64,000 bases of DNA from Pasteurella atlantica (GTDB taxonomy: Bacteria > Pseudomonadota > Gammaproteobacteria > Enterobacterales > Pasteurellaceae): contig NZ_OY856306.1 of NCBI RefSeq assembly GCF_963693435.1, forward strand, positions 1,054,001 to 1,118,000, given 5' to 3'. Position 1 is the stretch's first letter, and every line of letters starts with the position of its first letter. Positions 55,188 through 64,000 of this stretch are shown in pieces. The position numbers and the translations under genes are program-made. Below the pieces are notes generated by a model. That model saw only the letters and a program-made list of their open reading frames with translations, did no database searches and had not been told where the DNA came from.

Positions 55188-57098
55188 ATGCGTTTATTTA
55201 TAGCAGAAAAACCTAGCCTTGCACGAGCCATTGCTGATGTCTTGCCTAAGCCTCATAAAAGAGGGGATGGCTTTATTACGTGTGGAGAAAATGATGTGGT
55301 TACTTGGTGTATCGGTCACTTGTTGGAGCAGGCTGAACCTGATGCTTACGATGAACGTTATAAAAAATGGCGAATGGAACATTTGCCGATCATTCCTCAA
55401 AAATGGCAATGGTTTCCTAAAAAAAATACCGTAAAACAGTTTAAAGTGGTAGAAAGGCTAGTAAAAAAAGCGGATATTTTGGTTAACGCAGGTGACCCTG
55501 ATAGAGAAGGGCAATTATTAGTTGATGAAATTTTTGGCTATATGAATTTTTCTGCTGAAAAACGCTCACAAATTCAACGCTGTTTAGTCAGCGATCTTAA
55601 CCCTAGTGCAGTTAAGAAAGCCGTAGAAAAATTGCAAAATAATACTCACTTCATACCGCTATCAACTTCAGCATTGGCACGTGCTAGGGCAGATTGGCTT
55701 TATGGTATTAATATGACACGAGCTTATACCCTTCAAGGGCAACGATCAGGTTATAAAGGAGTATTGTCAGTTGGACGAGTACAAACCCCTGTATTGGGTT
55801 TGATTGTGCGACGTGATTTAGAAATTGAAAATTTCGTACCAAAAGACTATTTTGAAGTGCTAGCTCACGTGATAGTACCTGAGACTCAAGAATGTTTTAC
55901 CGCACAATGGAAACCAAGTAAAGCCTGTGAAGATTATCAAGATGAGGAAGGACGAGTGCTTTCTCTTGGATTAGCTGAAAACGTAGTAAAACGTATTGCC
56001 AATCAGCCTGCCATAGTAACGGATTATCAAAATAAACTTGAAAAAGAAACCGCACCTTTACCTTATTCCCTTTCTGTATTGCAAATTGAAGCAGCACGCC
56101 GTTTTGGTCTTTCTGCTCAATCCGTACTTGATATTTGCCAAAAATTGTATGAAACCCATAAATTGATCACTTACCCTCGTTCTGATAACCGTTATTTACC
56201 AAAAGAGCATTATGGTGATCGTTTTAAAGTGACTAATGCGATTTCACAACATCTGACTGAATACCAAAATTTACCAGAAATAGTTGATTTAGAAATTAAA
56301 AATCGTTGTTGGAATGATAAAAAAGTAGAAGCGCACCACGCTATTATTCCAACGGCTCGTACGGGTAATATTCGTTTAACTGAAAATGAAAAACAGGTTT
56401 ATCAGCTTATTGCTCGACAATACTTAATGCAATTTTGCCCTGAGGCAGAATATCGCAAAGCAAAAATTACGTTAGAAATTGCAGGCGGTACTTTTATTGC
56501 TCAAGAACGAAATTTAGTGGTAGCAGGTTGGAAAGCATTGCAAGGAAAAGAAGACAACAATGAAATCAATGAAAATACGTTACCTATAGTTAAAAAATCA
56601 CAAGAATTACATTGTGAAAAAGGCGAAGTTTTAAGTAAGAAGACAACACCGCCACGCTATTTTTCTGATGCCACCTTACTTTCAGCAATGACGGGTATCG
56701 CACGTTTTGTACAAGATAAAGAGTTAAAAAAAATCTTACGAGAAACGGATGGTTTAGGCACAGAAGCAACCAGAGCAGGGATCATTGAATTATTGTTTAA
56801 ACGTGGTTTTTTAACCAAAAAAGGCAGACAAATTCACAGCACAGAAGCAGGACGAATTTTAATTCAAGCCTTACCAGAAGTGGCAACTATTCCTGATATG
56901 ACTGCATATTGGGAAATGCAACTAAACGGAATAAGTAAAAAACAGACCACTTATCAAAACTTTATGTCTGATCTTACGCAAAAGTTACCTCATTTATTGA
57001 ACAGCCCAAATCAACAAATTTTGCAAAATTTAAGTAAAATCACACCGCGTACTAAACCCAGATATAGCACTAAAAAATCTAACAAGCGGTTAGGGTAG
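55188..57098 (+). CDS. topB: DNA topoisomerase III
   Basis: About 636 residues; [18 protein letters not shown] at the ATG 55188 matches the family start, though ATG 55185 is equally possible. Toprim motifs EKPS and [15 protein letters not shown]; the catalytic tyrosine is in [12 protein letters not shown] near residue 328. Type IA enzyme that decatenates DNA. Close to mepA (14 bases) and possibly co-transcribed. An uptake signal ACAAGCGGT overlaps the last codons. Confidence 0.95.
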   Translation: MRLFIAEKPSLARAIADVLPKPHKRGDGFITCGENDVVTWCIGHLLEQAEPDAYDERYKKWRMEHLPIIPQKWQWFPKKNTVKQFKVVERLVKKADILVNAGDPDREGQLLVDEIFGYMNFSAEKRSQIQRCLVSDLNPSAVKKAVEKLQNNTHFIPLSTSALARARADWLYGINMTRAYTLQGQRSGYKGVLSVGRVQTPVLGLIVRRDLEIENFVPKDYFEVLAHVIVPETQECFTAQWKPSKACEDYQDEEGRVLSLGLAENVVKRIANQPAIVTDYQNKLEKETAPLPYSLSVLQIEAARRFGLSAQSVLDICQKLYETHKLITYPRSDNRYLPKEHYGDRFKVTNAISQHLTEYQNLPEIVDLEIKNRCWNDKKVEAHHAIIPTARTGNIRLTENEKQVYQLIARQYLMQFCPEAEYRKAKITLEIAGGTFIAQERNLVVAGWKALQGKEDNNEINENTLPIVKKSQELHCEKGEVLSKKTTPPRYFSDATLLSAMTGIARFVQDKELKKILRETDGLGTEATRAGIIELLFKRGFLTKKGRQIHSTEAGRILIQALPEVATIPDMTAYWEMQLNGISKKQTTYQNFMSDLTQKLPHLLNSPNQQILQNLSKITPRTKPRYSTKKSNKRLG

Positions 57099-57496
57099 AT
57101 ACATACTTTTAATTATTTATTTTTTAAGATTAATAGCGGTAACTTTTCAAAAAGGATAATAATATAAATTATACCGTTTTCAAAAGGTGAATAATGCTTT
57201 AACCAGTCTAATTTTACATAACCAAAATTTTTTATATTCCCAGCCTTTTGTAACAGATAGAAAAAAATAGGTATCCATAAGGGCATGTTATTTACTGATC
57301 TGATCGTAAAAATAGCATTTAGTTCAATTTAAAATGATCTTGTTCTGAACATCCTTAGCAATGAACTTACATATTTTGTTCTAATTTGATATAATTATGC
57401 TCCTTTGTTTGCTGATTTAATTTACTCAAATAATAAATAGATTTAGTAGACAAGTTTCTAAGAAAATTTTTTAATTTCAAATATGGATAAATAAAT
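57099..57496 (+). promoter_or_regulatory. Non-coding region with the molybdopterin operon promoter
   Basis: No gene is seen in these 398 bases. TTACAT (57367-57372) and TATAAT (57390-57395) with 17-base spacing are a likely promoter for moeA, about 100 bases before its start. I looked for a molybdenum cofactor riboswitch and for ModE or FNR boxes and found no convincing match. Confidence 0.45.
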
Positions 57497-58729
57497 ATGA
57501 TTCACGTTGAAGATCTGCGTCGCATTATTATTGAAGATATAAACAGTATTCCAAAGAAAACCGAATCAGAAAGTGTAGCATTGTTAAATGCGATTGGGAG
57601 TGTGTTAAGCGAAGATATTGTGTCAGACATCAATATTCCAACGTCATCAGTATCCGCAATGGATGGCTATGCATTACATTCAAGTGAGCAAAATTTTCAA
57701 GAAAAAAGTGAATTTGTGTGTATTGGAGAATCTATCGCAGGAAAACCATTTAGTGGCGTGCTAGGTTCTGGTGAATGCGTACGTATTATGACGGGGGCGG
57801 TTATTCCTGAAAATACTGATTGCGTGGTAATGCAAGAGAATGTTCAGCGTGAAGAAACAGAAAATAAAATCACAATTAAGCTAATGAAAACGCAACCTTT
57901 GGGCAATAATATCCGTCGTGAAGGCGAGGAAGTGTCTAAGGGGTTAGCGGTATTAAAAGCAGGGCATTGTATTTCTGTTACCGACATTCCGTTATTAGCA
58001 AGTGTGGGCTGTGGTTCAGTCAATGTTTATAAGCCATTAAAAATCGCGGTTTTCTCAACAGGCGATGAATTGCGTGAAGCGGGCGAAGTATTACAAAAAG
58101 GGCAAATCTACGATTCAAACCGTCCAACCGTGAAAGCATTATTACAATCTTTCCCTGTGATCATCAATGATTACGGCATTATCAAAGACAACCCTGATGA
58201 AATCAGTCGTATTTTAGAAAAAGCAGCGAGCGAAAATGATATCGTGGTAACCTCTGGTGGCGTGTCTGTTGGGGATTATGATTTCTTAAAAGATTGCGTG
58301 AGCAAACTGGGTAATATCGTGCAATATAAAGTTGCATTAAAACCAGGCAAACCTTTTGTGTTTGGTCATTTAGGCAAGGCTCGCTACTTTGGCTTACCGG
58401 GTAATCCACTTTCAACCACAATCAGTGCAACCCTATTCTTATTACCCGCTATTTATCAATATTTTGGTGTAACTTTACCGAAATTAAGTGTAAAAGCAAA
58501 ATTAGGCAATGAAATTAAACGTCGTTCAGGTCGTACTGAATTACAACGTGGTTTTGTTGAGAAAGACGCAAATAATGATTGGGTGGTTTACACGCAATTC
58601 TCACAAGATTCACACCGTATTTATCAGTTAAGCCAAGCAAATGCATTTGTCTATTTGCCAGCAGAGAAAGCTGAATTTGAAAAAGAGGAATATGTTGAGA
58701 TTTTCCCTTTAAACGGCAAATTTTTGTAG
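57497..58729 (+). CDS. moeA: Molybdopterin molybdenumtransferase
   Basis: 410 residues (E. coli 411). Inserts molybdenum into adenylated molybdopterin. SSVSAMDGYA near residue 50, IRREGEEV, GDELREAG, TSGGVSVGDYDFLKD, LKPGKPFVFG and FGLPGNPLSTTIS are MoeA hallmarks. First of eight tightly packed genes; moaA follows in 8 bases. Confidence 0.96.
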   Translation: MIHVEDLRRIIIEDINSIPKKTESESVALLNAIGSVLSEDIVSDINIPTSSVSAMDGYALHSSEQNFQEKSEFVCIGESIAGKPFSGVLGSGECVRIMTGAVIPENTDCVVMQENVQREETENKITIKLMKTQPLGNNIRREGEEVSKGLAVLKAGHCISVTDIPLLASVGCGSVNVYKPLKIAVFSTGDELREAGEVLQKGQIYDSNRPTVKALLQSFPVIINDYGIIKDNPDEISRILEKAASENDIVVTSGGVSVGDYDFLKDCVSKLGNIVQYKVALKPGKPFVFGHLGKARYFGLPGNPLSTTISATLFLLPAIYQYFGVTLPKLSVKAKLGNEIKRRSGRTELQRGFVEKDANNDWVVYTQFSQDSHRIYQLSQANAFVYLPAEKAEFEKEEYVEIFPLNGKFL

Positions 58730-58737
58730 AGGTGTAA

Positions 58738-59745
58738 ATGAAAAATCTTACCGAGTCTGATAATAAATCAGCCCCTTTAACTGATTTATTTCAGCGGAGA
58801 TTGAGTTATTTACGCTTGTCAGTAACCGATTTATGTAATTTTAAATGTAATTATTGCTTGCCTGATGGTTATCAAGGAAAGAAGCCGAAGAATGAATTAA
58901 CGGTGTCTGAAATTGATAATTTGGTTTCAACTTTTGCGGATTTAGGCACAAAGAAGATCCGTTTAACAGGGGGCGAGCCAACGTTAAGAAAAGACATTAA
59001 CGAGATTATCCAAGTTTGTCAGCGACCAGAGAATATTGAAAAAGTCGCTTTAACGACTAACGGTTGGAAGTTGGAGCAACATTATAAAAAGTGGATCGAC
59101 TCAGGACTGAATCAGATCAATATCAGCGTGGATAGTTTAGACGAAGATACCTTTGAGCAGATCACGGGGCGACGTTCTTTGGGATCGATTTTAAGAGCAA
59201 TTGATTTGATAATGGATTATAAGCCGTTACCGATTAAATTGAATGCGGTATTGTTGAAAGAAAGTGGCGTTCAGCAACTTCACAGTGTTTTGGCATTTAT
59301 TAAGGATAAACCGATTAGCTTTCGTTTTATTGAGTTAATGCAAACCGCAGAAAATAATTTATTGTTTGAAAATTCGCATTTAAGTGCGAGTCGCATAGTA
59401 AAAATTTTAGAAAGAGAAGGTTGGACGGCATTGCCACGAGGCAAAGACGCAGGTCCAGCCGTAGAATATGCTCACCCTGATTATATGGGAAGAATGGGCG
59501 TGATTGCACCTTATAGCAAAGATTTTTGTAAAAATTGTAATCGTTTAAGAGTAACAGCAATGGGGAACTTGCATTTATGCTTGTTTGACAGTTGTGCGTT
59601 TAATATTCGTCCTTATTTGGCGGATGGTAAGCGGTCAGATTTGATCAATTATTTACAAAATTTAATGCCACAAAAACCAGAAATGCACCATTTACACGAA
59701 AACAATTCTGGCTTAATTACAAATTTATCTATGATTGGAGGATAA
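58738..59745 (+). CDS. moaA: GTP 3',8-cyclase
   Basis: 335 residues. Radical SAM cluster at Cys33-x3-Cys37-x2-Cys40 (CNFKCNYC), GGEPTLR, and the C-terminal second cluster in CKNCNRLRVTAMGNLHLCLF. It starts molybdopterin synthesis from GTP together with MoaC. The typical C-terminal double Gly is at the very end (MIGG). An uptake signal is present near 59632. Confidence 0.96.
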   Translation: MKNLTESDNKSAPLTDLFQRRLSYLRLSVTDLCNFKCNYCLPDGYQGKKPKNELTVSEIDNLVSTFADLGTKKIRLTGGEPTLRKDINEIIQVCQRPENIEKVALTTNGWKLEQHYKKWIDSGLNQINISVDSLDEDTFEQITGRRSLGSILRAIDLIMDYKPLPIKLNAVLLKESGVQQLHSVLAFIKDKPISFRFIELMQTAENNLLFENSHLSASRIVKILEREGWTALPRGKDAGPAVEYAHPDYMGRMGVIAPYSKDFCKNCNRLRVTAMGNLHLCLFDSCAFNIRPYLADGKRSDLINYLQNLMPQKPEMHHLHENNSGLITNLSMIGG

Positions 59746-59749
59746 CAAA

Positions 59750-60268
59750 ATGCACGATGGTGGAAAACAATTTGAACCATTAAATATTGCAATTTTAACG
59801 GTATCGGATACTCGCACTTTTGCGGAAGATACGTCAGGCGATTACTTGCAAGAGTCATTATTGAAAGCGGGGCATAATTTATATGAACGTAAATTGTGTA
59901 CCGATCATCTTTATGATATTCGTGCAATCGTAAGTCAATGGATTGCGGATAAAGAATGCCAAGTGGTGATTATCACAGGAGGTACAGGTTTTTACGATAA
60001 AGATATTACCCCTGAGGCAGTAAGCATTTTATTTGATAAAACCGTTGATGGCTTTGGCGAAGTATTCCGTCAATGTTCACAAAATACCGTTCAATTATCA
60101 ACGATTCAATCACGTGCCGTAGCAGGTGTGGCAAATCGTACCTTGATTTTTGCCATTCCGGGTTCAACGGGGGCGTGTAAAACAGCGTGGGGCGATATTT
60201 TAGAAAATCAATTAGATGCAAGAACTAAACCTTGCAACTTTGTACCACACGTTAGATTTATCAAATAA
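59750..60268 (+). CDS. moaB: Molybdenum cofactor biosynthesis protein MoaB
   Basis: 172 residues from ATG 59750 with GGAGG eight bases upstream; a TTG at 59735 opens the frame earlier. ILTVSDTR, DTSGDYL, IITGGTGFYDKD and the ending ARTKPCNFVPHVRF match E. coli MoaB rather than Mog. It probably adenylates molybdopterin or has a related, less clear role. Confidence 0.88.
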   Translation: MHDGGKQFEPLNIAILTVSDTRTFAEDTSGDYLQESLLKAGHNLYERKLCTDHLYDIRAIVSQWIADKECQVVIITGGTGFYDKDITPEAVSILFDKTVDGFGEVFRQCSQNTVQLSTIQSRAVAGVANRTLIFAIPGSTGACKTAWGDILENQLDARTKPCNFVPHVRFIK

Positions 60269-60286
60269 TTGTCGTAAAGAGTAATA

Positions 60287-60919
60287 ATGAATAAATTAGC
60301 ACATATCGCCATTTTAGCAGGTGGCAACAGCCGCCGAATGGGGCAGAACAAAGCACAGCTACTTTTTGAAGGTGAAACTTTGCTTTCAAGATTGGTGCAA
60401 GACGCTCGTCAATTAGGCTTAGCCACTTTTGTATGTGCTGATGATTACACTTATTCAGAAATTGCAACACATCATATTACGTTATCCCCTGATCTATTAT
60501 TGAATAAATCAGGGGCATTATCTGCCATTCAACCTGTGTTAGAGCAGAGCTATTTAGCAAATCATCAGTGGTTGTGGGTATATAGTTGTGATGCGTTGTT
60601 GTTACCATCAGAAATTATTGATTTATTTCAGCAAGCGATCGATGAAATCGATGCAAATCAAGATACGCAAACTAAAACCATTTTATTAAAAAATCACAAA
60701 TTATTGCCATTGGTGGGTTTATATCACACATCGTTGGCAAAGGATTTAAAAGATTATTTGTTAGCTGGCAATCGTCGAGTAATGCCGTTTTGTGATCAAT
60801 TTAAGATGAAAGAAATTGAATTGCCAGATTCTGTGAGTTTATGTTGTAATTTTAATACGCCAGAGCAGTTTGAGAATGCAAAGCAACAGTACACGCAATA
60901 TAGAAAAAATATAGGTTAA
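60287..60919 (+). CDS. mobA: Molybdenum cofactor guanylyltransferase
   Basis: 210 residues. ILAGGNSRRMGQNKA is the nucleotide-binding MobA signature; YSCDALLLP replaces the more usual CDxP motif. It attaches GMP to the cofactor, making the bis-MGD form needed by DMSO-reductase family enzymes. This implies that such enzymes (nitrate, TMAO or DMSO reductases) are made. Confidence 0.9.
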   Translation: MNKLAHIAILAGGNSRRMGQNKAQLLFEGETLLSRLVQDARQLGLATFVCADDYTYSEIATHHITLSPDLLLNKSGALSAIQPVLEQSYLANHQWLWVYSCDALLLPSEIIDLFQQAIDEIDANQDTQTKTILLKNHKLLPLVGLYHTSLAKDLKDYLLAGNRRVMPFCDQFKMKEIELPDSVSLCCNFNTPEQFENAKQQYTQYRKNIG

Positions 60920-60923
60920 AATA

Positions 60924-61400
60924 ATGAATTTTACGCATTTAGATAATAATGGAAATGCAAATATGGTGGGCGTGAGCAATAAAGTTGCCACACACCGCAC
61001 AGCCAAAGCGATGGCCAAAATCCGTTTTCCACAAGATATTTATCAAATTATTTTGGAAAATGATCGTCAAACCCCAAAAGGCTCAATCGAAGGTATTGCA
61101 CGAATTGCGGGGATTATGGGGGCAAAACAGACGTCAAATTTAATTCCACTTTGCCATCCATTACCTTTGGAAAAATGCGAAGTCTCTTTTGAATATTCAG
61201 AAACAGAGCCTGTTTTAACCATTTATACCTCTGCGGAAGTTACCCATAAAACAGGGATTGAAATGGAAGCCTTAACCGCTGCTAGCGTGGCGGCTTTAAC
61301 GGTTTATGATATGTGTAAAGCATTGACACACAATATGATTATTGAAGATATTCGCTTATTAGAAAAAACAGGGGGCAAAAAAGATGTCTGTATCAAATAA
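60924..61400 (+). CDS. moaC: Cyclic pyranopterin monophosphate synthase
   Basis: 158 residues. It acts on the MoaA product to give cPMP. THLDNNGNANMVGVS, LIPLCHPLPLEKC, HKTGIEMEALTAASVAALTVYDMCKA are all family-diagnostic. Overlaps moaD by 17 bases. Confidence 0.97.
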   Translation: MNFTHLDNNGNANMVGVSNKVATHRTAKAMAKIRFPQDIYQIILENDRQTPKGSIEGIARIAGIMGAKQTSNLIPLCHPLPLEKCEVSFEYSETEPVLTIYTSAEVTHKTGIEMEALTAASVAALTVYDMCKALTHNMIIEDIRLLEKTGGKKDVCIK

Positions 61401-61641
61401 TACCTTTAAAATTTTATATTTTGCTGTTTTTCAAGAAAAAGCGAATAAAGCAGAAGAAATACGCCCGTTAAGTGACAACCTAACCGCTGAAATGTTGTTT
61501 AGCAATATTTGTGCAGAGCTAGGTGTTGAATTATCTCAAAAACAAGTGCGAGTGAGCGTGAATCATCAGTTTACCCCTTGGGATACGGTAATTATGCCAA
61601 ATGATATCGTAGCGTTTATTCCACCAGTAGCAGGGGGTTAA
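61384..61641 (+). CDS. moaD: Molybdopterin synthase small (sulfur carrier) subunit
   Basis: 85 residues with a ubiquitin-like fold and the essential C-terminal Gly-Gly (FIPPVAGG), which carries thiocarboxylate after activation by MoeB. Begins in the end of moaC and is followed two bases later by moaE, its partner. Confidence 0.94.
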   Translation: MSVSNNTFKILYFAVFQEKANKAEEIRPLSDNLTAEMLFSNICAELGVELSQKQVRVSVNHQFTPWDTVIMPNDIVAFIPPVAGG

Positions 61642-61643
61642 CA

Positions 61644-62069
61644 ATGTTTTTAATTAAATCCGAAGAATTTGATATTGAAAGCTATAAAAAAGCGCTACGT
61701 TTAGATGAATGTGGCGGTTATTGTAGTTTTGAAGGTTGGGTAAGAAATCATAATAACGACAATCAAGTGCGTGGATTGGAATACAGTGCGTATGAAGAAT
61801 TAGCCGTTGTGACAGGCGAGAAAATTGTTGCCAAAGCAAAAGAGCTATTTGATATTGAAGAGGCAATTTGTATTCATCGCGTGGGTAAATTAGCGATTGG
61901 CGATTTAGCGGTGTGGGTTGGCGTGAGTGCCAAACATCGTGGGGCAACCTTTGAGGCTTGTCAGTATATTATCAATACTTTGAAAGCCGATGTGCCGATT
62001 TGGAAAAAAGAGTTTTATTTAGACAAAGAAACGCACGAGTGGGTTTCAAATATTGAGAGCCGACCTTAG
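61644..62069 (+). CDS. moaE: Molybdopterin synthase catalytic subunit
   Basis: 141 residues. GGYCSFEGWVRNHNNDNQVRG, LEYSAYEELA, HRVGKLAIGDLAVWV and the catalytic WKKEFY are diagnostic. Forms a heterotetramer with MoaD and inserts the dithiolene sulfurs into cPMP. Confidence 0.96.
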   Translation: MFLIKSEEFDIESYKKALRLDECGGYCSFEGWVRNHNNDNQVRGLEYSAYEELAVVTGEKIVAKAKELFDIEEAICIHRVGKLAIGDLAVWVGVSAKHRGATFEACQYIINTLKADVPIWKKEFYLDKETHEWVSNIESRP

Positions 62070-62072
62070 TTT

Positions 62073-63116
62073 ATGCAACATTCAACCCTTGATGTTTCTC
62101 GTCAATTACTTGTAAAAGGAATGACGCAAGAAAAACAGCAGAAGTTAAATAACAGTCGAGTATTAGTCATTGGTGCTGGAGGGCTAGCAACAACGGCGGT
62201 CAGTTATTTAGCAATGTCAGGTATTGGGCATATTACGATTGTCGATTATGATGATATTGAACCAAGTAATTTGCACCGTCAAACGTTGTTTACCCAAAAT
62301 GATTTAGGTAACAATAAAGCAGAAACGGTTAAGCAATATTTATTGGCACGTAATCCGCAGTTAGATGTAAAAGCCATCGGTTCGTCATTAGATGTGCAAA
62401 CATTATTACGTTTAATCTCACAATATGATGTGGTGTTAGATTGTACCGATATGTTGTCTTTTAGCTATATGCTAAATGATGTCGCGATTTTACGCCAAAT
62501 CCCCGTTATTTTTGCAAATGCCTCTGCAATGACAGGGCAACTATTTACGATGATCCCACAACAAGATCAGCCATTTAGCTGTTTCCGTTGTATGTGGCCA
62601 GAAGGTGTAGAAGTAACAGGAAGTTGCGATATTCTTGGCGTATTAGGACCAGTTCCTGGTACGATGGGTTGTTTGCAAGCCTTAGAAGCGATTAAGCTAC
62701 TTTCAGGATTTTATCCTGTGGCAGAAAGTACACTTTATCATTTTGATTTTTATTCGTTGAGTTTAAATAAAATTACTATTCCTTTTGATCACGATTGTTG
62801 TCATTCGCAGAATGATAAAGCGATTGTTGAGCGATATACAGCAAATTTAGTTTTTCAAGGGGAATTAAGCGAAGCATTGGAACAGGGCTATGAAATTATT
62901 GATATTCGTCGAGAAAATGAAATTAAAGTAAATCCTTGTGAGTATGCGACAGCCCATTTTACGCCAGATCAATTATTAGATAATCCAAGTGATTTTCTAT
63001 CAAAGTCTAAATCCTATATTTTTATTTGTAGCAATGGTACAAGAAGTAAAAGTCTTGTGAAATATTTACAATATAGTGGATTTAGTCAAACGTTTACTTA
63101 TCAAGAAGATTGGTAA
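62073..63116 (+). CDS. moeB: MoaD-activating adenylyltransferase with C-terminal rhodanese domain (MoeBR)
   Basis: 347 residues. ThiF/MoeB E1-like domain with VLVIGAGGLATT near residue 31, DDIEPSNLHRQTLF, and a CFRC pair; the second zinc pair appears as DCCH rather than CxxC. Residues of about 250-347 form a rhodanese-like domain with active loop CSNGTRSK (Cys319). The fusion would let one protein both adenylate MoaD and donate sulfur, unlike E. coli MoeB (249 residues) that relies on separate sulfurtransferases. Confidence 0.88.
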   Translation: MQHSTLDVSRQLLVKGMTQEKQQKLNNSRVLVIGAGGLATTAVSYLAMSGIGHITIVDYDDIEPSNLHRQTLFTQNDLGNNKAETVKQYLLARNPQLDVKAIGSSLDVQTLLRLISQYDVVLDCTDMLSFSYMLNDVAILRQIPVIFANASAMTGQLFTMIPQQDQPFSCFRCMWPEGVEVTGSCDILGVLGPVPGTMGCLQALEAIKLLSGFYPVAESTLYHFDFYSLSLNKITIPFDHDCCHSQNDKAIVERYTANLVFQGELSEALEQGYEIIDIRRENEIKVNPCEYATAHFTPDQLLDNPSDFLSKSKSYIFICSNGTRSKSLVKYLQYSGFSQTFTYQEDW

Positions 63117-63127
63117 AGTTTGTAGAG

Positions 63128-63183
63128 TAAGCGGTAATATTTTCCATAAAATTTGCAAATTTTATTCAAAATGTAACCGCTTA
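63128..63183 (+). terminator. Convergent uptake-signal terminator after the molybdopterin operon
   Basis: TAAGCGGT and ACCGCTTA face each other around a centre with AAAATTTGCAAATTTTAT, 11 bases after the moeB stop. As elsewhere in the window a palindromic uptake-signal pair occupies the place of a terminator. Confidence 0.6.
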
Positions 63184-63220
63184 TAATAGAAGCGATACTT
63201 TATTATTAAACAAAGATTAT

Positions 63221-63260
63221 TTGATTTTAAACAACTTTTATTAAGGTATCTAACTATATA
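63221..63260 (+). promoter_or_regulatory. FNR-type promoter for the multiheme cytochrome
   Basis: TTGATTTTAAACAA (63221-63234) differs at one position from TTGATNNNNATCAA. A -10-like TATATA is at 63255-63260, which places the FNR site centred near -41 from the expected start, the class II activating position. A second TATAAT is at 63277-63282. Confidence 0.6.
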
Positions 63261-63360
63261 TTTATACTTATAACTGTATAATGCAAAGTTAATATTATTT
63301 ATTTTTTATTACTGGTTTTAGCCAGTAAGTTTATTTTTTATTTTTAAGTTGGGGTGTTCA

Positions 63361-64000
63361 ATGAAAGTATTTCATTGGTTAAAGAATTTTTTCTTTAAAC
63401 CGTCTAAATTAGGTTTAGGCGTATTGTTAGTAACAGGTGCTATTGCAGGTATTATTGCTTGGATAGTTTTTAATACGGTAATGGAAGAAACCAGTACCGA
63501 AGAATTTTGTGTAAGTTGCCACTCAATGCAACAACCTTTAGAAGAATTGAAAGAAAAATCTCATTTTTCAAATAAATTCGGTGTAAGTGCTTCTTGTGGA
63601 GATTGTCACGTACCACACAAAAAAATTGACAAATATATTCGTAAAATTGAAGCGCTTAAAGAAGTGTTTGCAGAAGTGACGGGTAAATATGATGAAGAAG
63701 GTTCTTTTGAAAAACATCGTTTAGAGATGGCGGAAAGAGAGTGGGCAAGAATGTCTGCAAATGGTTCTCAAGCGTGTAAAAATTGCCACCGTTATGATCG
63801 TATGAAGTTTGATGAAATGAAACCTGCAGCACGTGAAGCAATGAAAGCGGCAGCAGCCAAAGATCAAAGTTGTATTGATTGTCACAAAGGCATTTCACAC
63901 CATTTACCAAAACCAAAAGAAGTGGAAGCGGTAAGTGATTTAACCGCAGGAACAACATATTTCACAAAAGAAAGTGCGAAATTATTTTCTGATGAAGCAA
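63361..64000 (+). CDS. NapC/TorC-type multiheme cytochrome c, 3' end outside window
   Basis: Open from ATG 63361 (GGGGTG upstream) to the right edge, 213 codons visible. One N-terminal membrane helix at about 18-40, then four CxxCH haem sites (CVSCH at 50, CGDCH, CKNCH, CIDCH), the NapC/NirT quinol-dehydrogenase domain. The reading continues with TTYFTKESAKLF beyond the normal end of NapC, which fits the pentahaem TorC/TorY proteins. It would pass electrons from menaquinol to a periplasmic molybdoenzyme, consistent with the molybdopterin operon just upstream. Confidence 0.88.
   Translation, partial: MKVFHWLKNFFFKPSKLGLGVLLVTGAIAGIIAWIVFNTVMEETSTEEFCVSCHSMQQPLEELKEKSHFSNKFGVSASCGDCHVPHKKIDKYIRKIEALKEVFAEVTGKYDEEGSFEKHRLEMAEREWARMSANGSQACKNCHRYDRMKFDEMKPAAREAMKAAAAKDQSCIDCHKGISHHLPKPKEVEAVSDLTAGTTYFTKESAKLFSDEA

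Noticed and set aside
57099-57496. Molybdenum cofactor riboswitch before moeA
   Set aside because: I found none of its conserved GC-rich paired elements; the region is AT-rich with little stable structure.

Overview
The window comes from an AT-rich gammaproteobacterium of the family Pasteurellaceae. Gene content and local order (seqA-menE-aroC-mepA, prmC-sirB1-kdsA, arcB-arcC-yfcC, pilABCD) resemble Haemophilus and Actinobacillus. Well over a dozen copies of the Apl-type DNA uptake signal core AAGCGGT, usually followed by an AAATTTGCAAA-like tract, place it near the Actinobacillus/Mannheimia/H. ducreyi side rather than the H. influenzae AAGTGCGGT side. I cannot name the species.

Layout. 1-5.1 kb: a TRAP transporter (large subunit cut by the window edge), gluconokinase, a GntR/LacI-type repressor and an aldose-epimerase-like protein. 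The TRAP-gntK divergent region carries two GntR-like operators and a perfect CRP-type palindrome. 5.2-9.8 kb: yfiH, ridA, yafJ, sprT, yhiN, trmL. 9.8-14.6 kb: a truncated division/cell-wall cluster (rsmH-ftsL-ftsI-murE) that lacks mraZ and stops before murF. 14.7-19.3 kb: holC and valS, separated by a small zeta-kinase-like toxin/antitoxin module and the remnant of an earlier copy. 19.4-30.2 kb: phosphoethanolamine transferase, lolDE, ffh, thrC, prmC, sirB1, kdsA, trmH-like. 30.3-33.9 kb: accessory region with a DUF4760-like protein, a frameshifted VbhA-like antitoxin, an orphan type I-F CRISPR array with a recognisable leader, DUF805 and DsrE proteins and two unknown ORFs. 33.9-39.8 kb: pckA, ndk, an OppA-like lipoprotein, marC, radA. 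39.9-44.8 kb: type IV pilus operon pilABCD behind a CRP-S (competence) site, then coaE and yacG. 44.8-49.0 kb: Lrp-type regulator, YfcC transporter, arcC and arcB without arcA. 49.2-57.1 kb: sanA, ybfF, seqA, menE, aroC, mepA, topB. 57.5-63.1 kb: an eight-gene molybdenum cofactor operon (moeA-moaA-moaB-mobA-moaC-moaD-moaE-moeB/rhodanese). 63.4 kb to the edge: a NapC/TorC-type multiheme cytochrome behind a near-consensus FNR site, the likely electron donor to a molybdoenzyme that would use the cofactor.

The most striking non-genic structure is a GC-rich nested inverted repeat of about 85-190 bp, present in nine intergenic copies. One copy has expanded into six tandem 44-bp units just upstream of thrC, and another into three units of about 36 bp before mepA. 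Copies supply the C-terminus and stop codon of YfiH and MenE and abut the holC stop. The uptake-signal sequences also do double duty: convergent pairs form terminators, one pair lies inside murE and encodes an apparent insert, and two unknown ORFs start inside them.

All calls rest on reading the sequence and recalled family knowledge; no database search was run.
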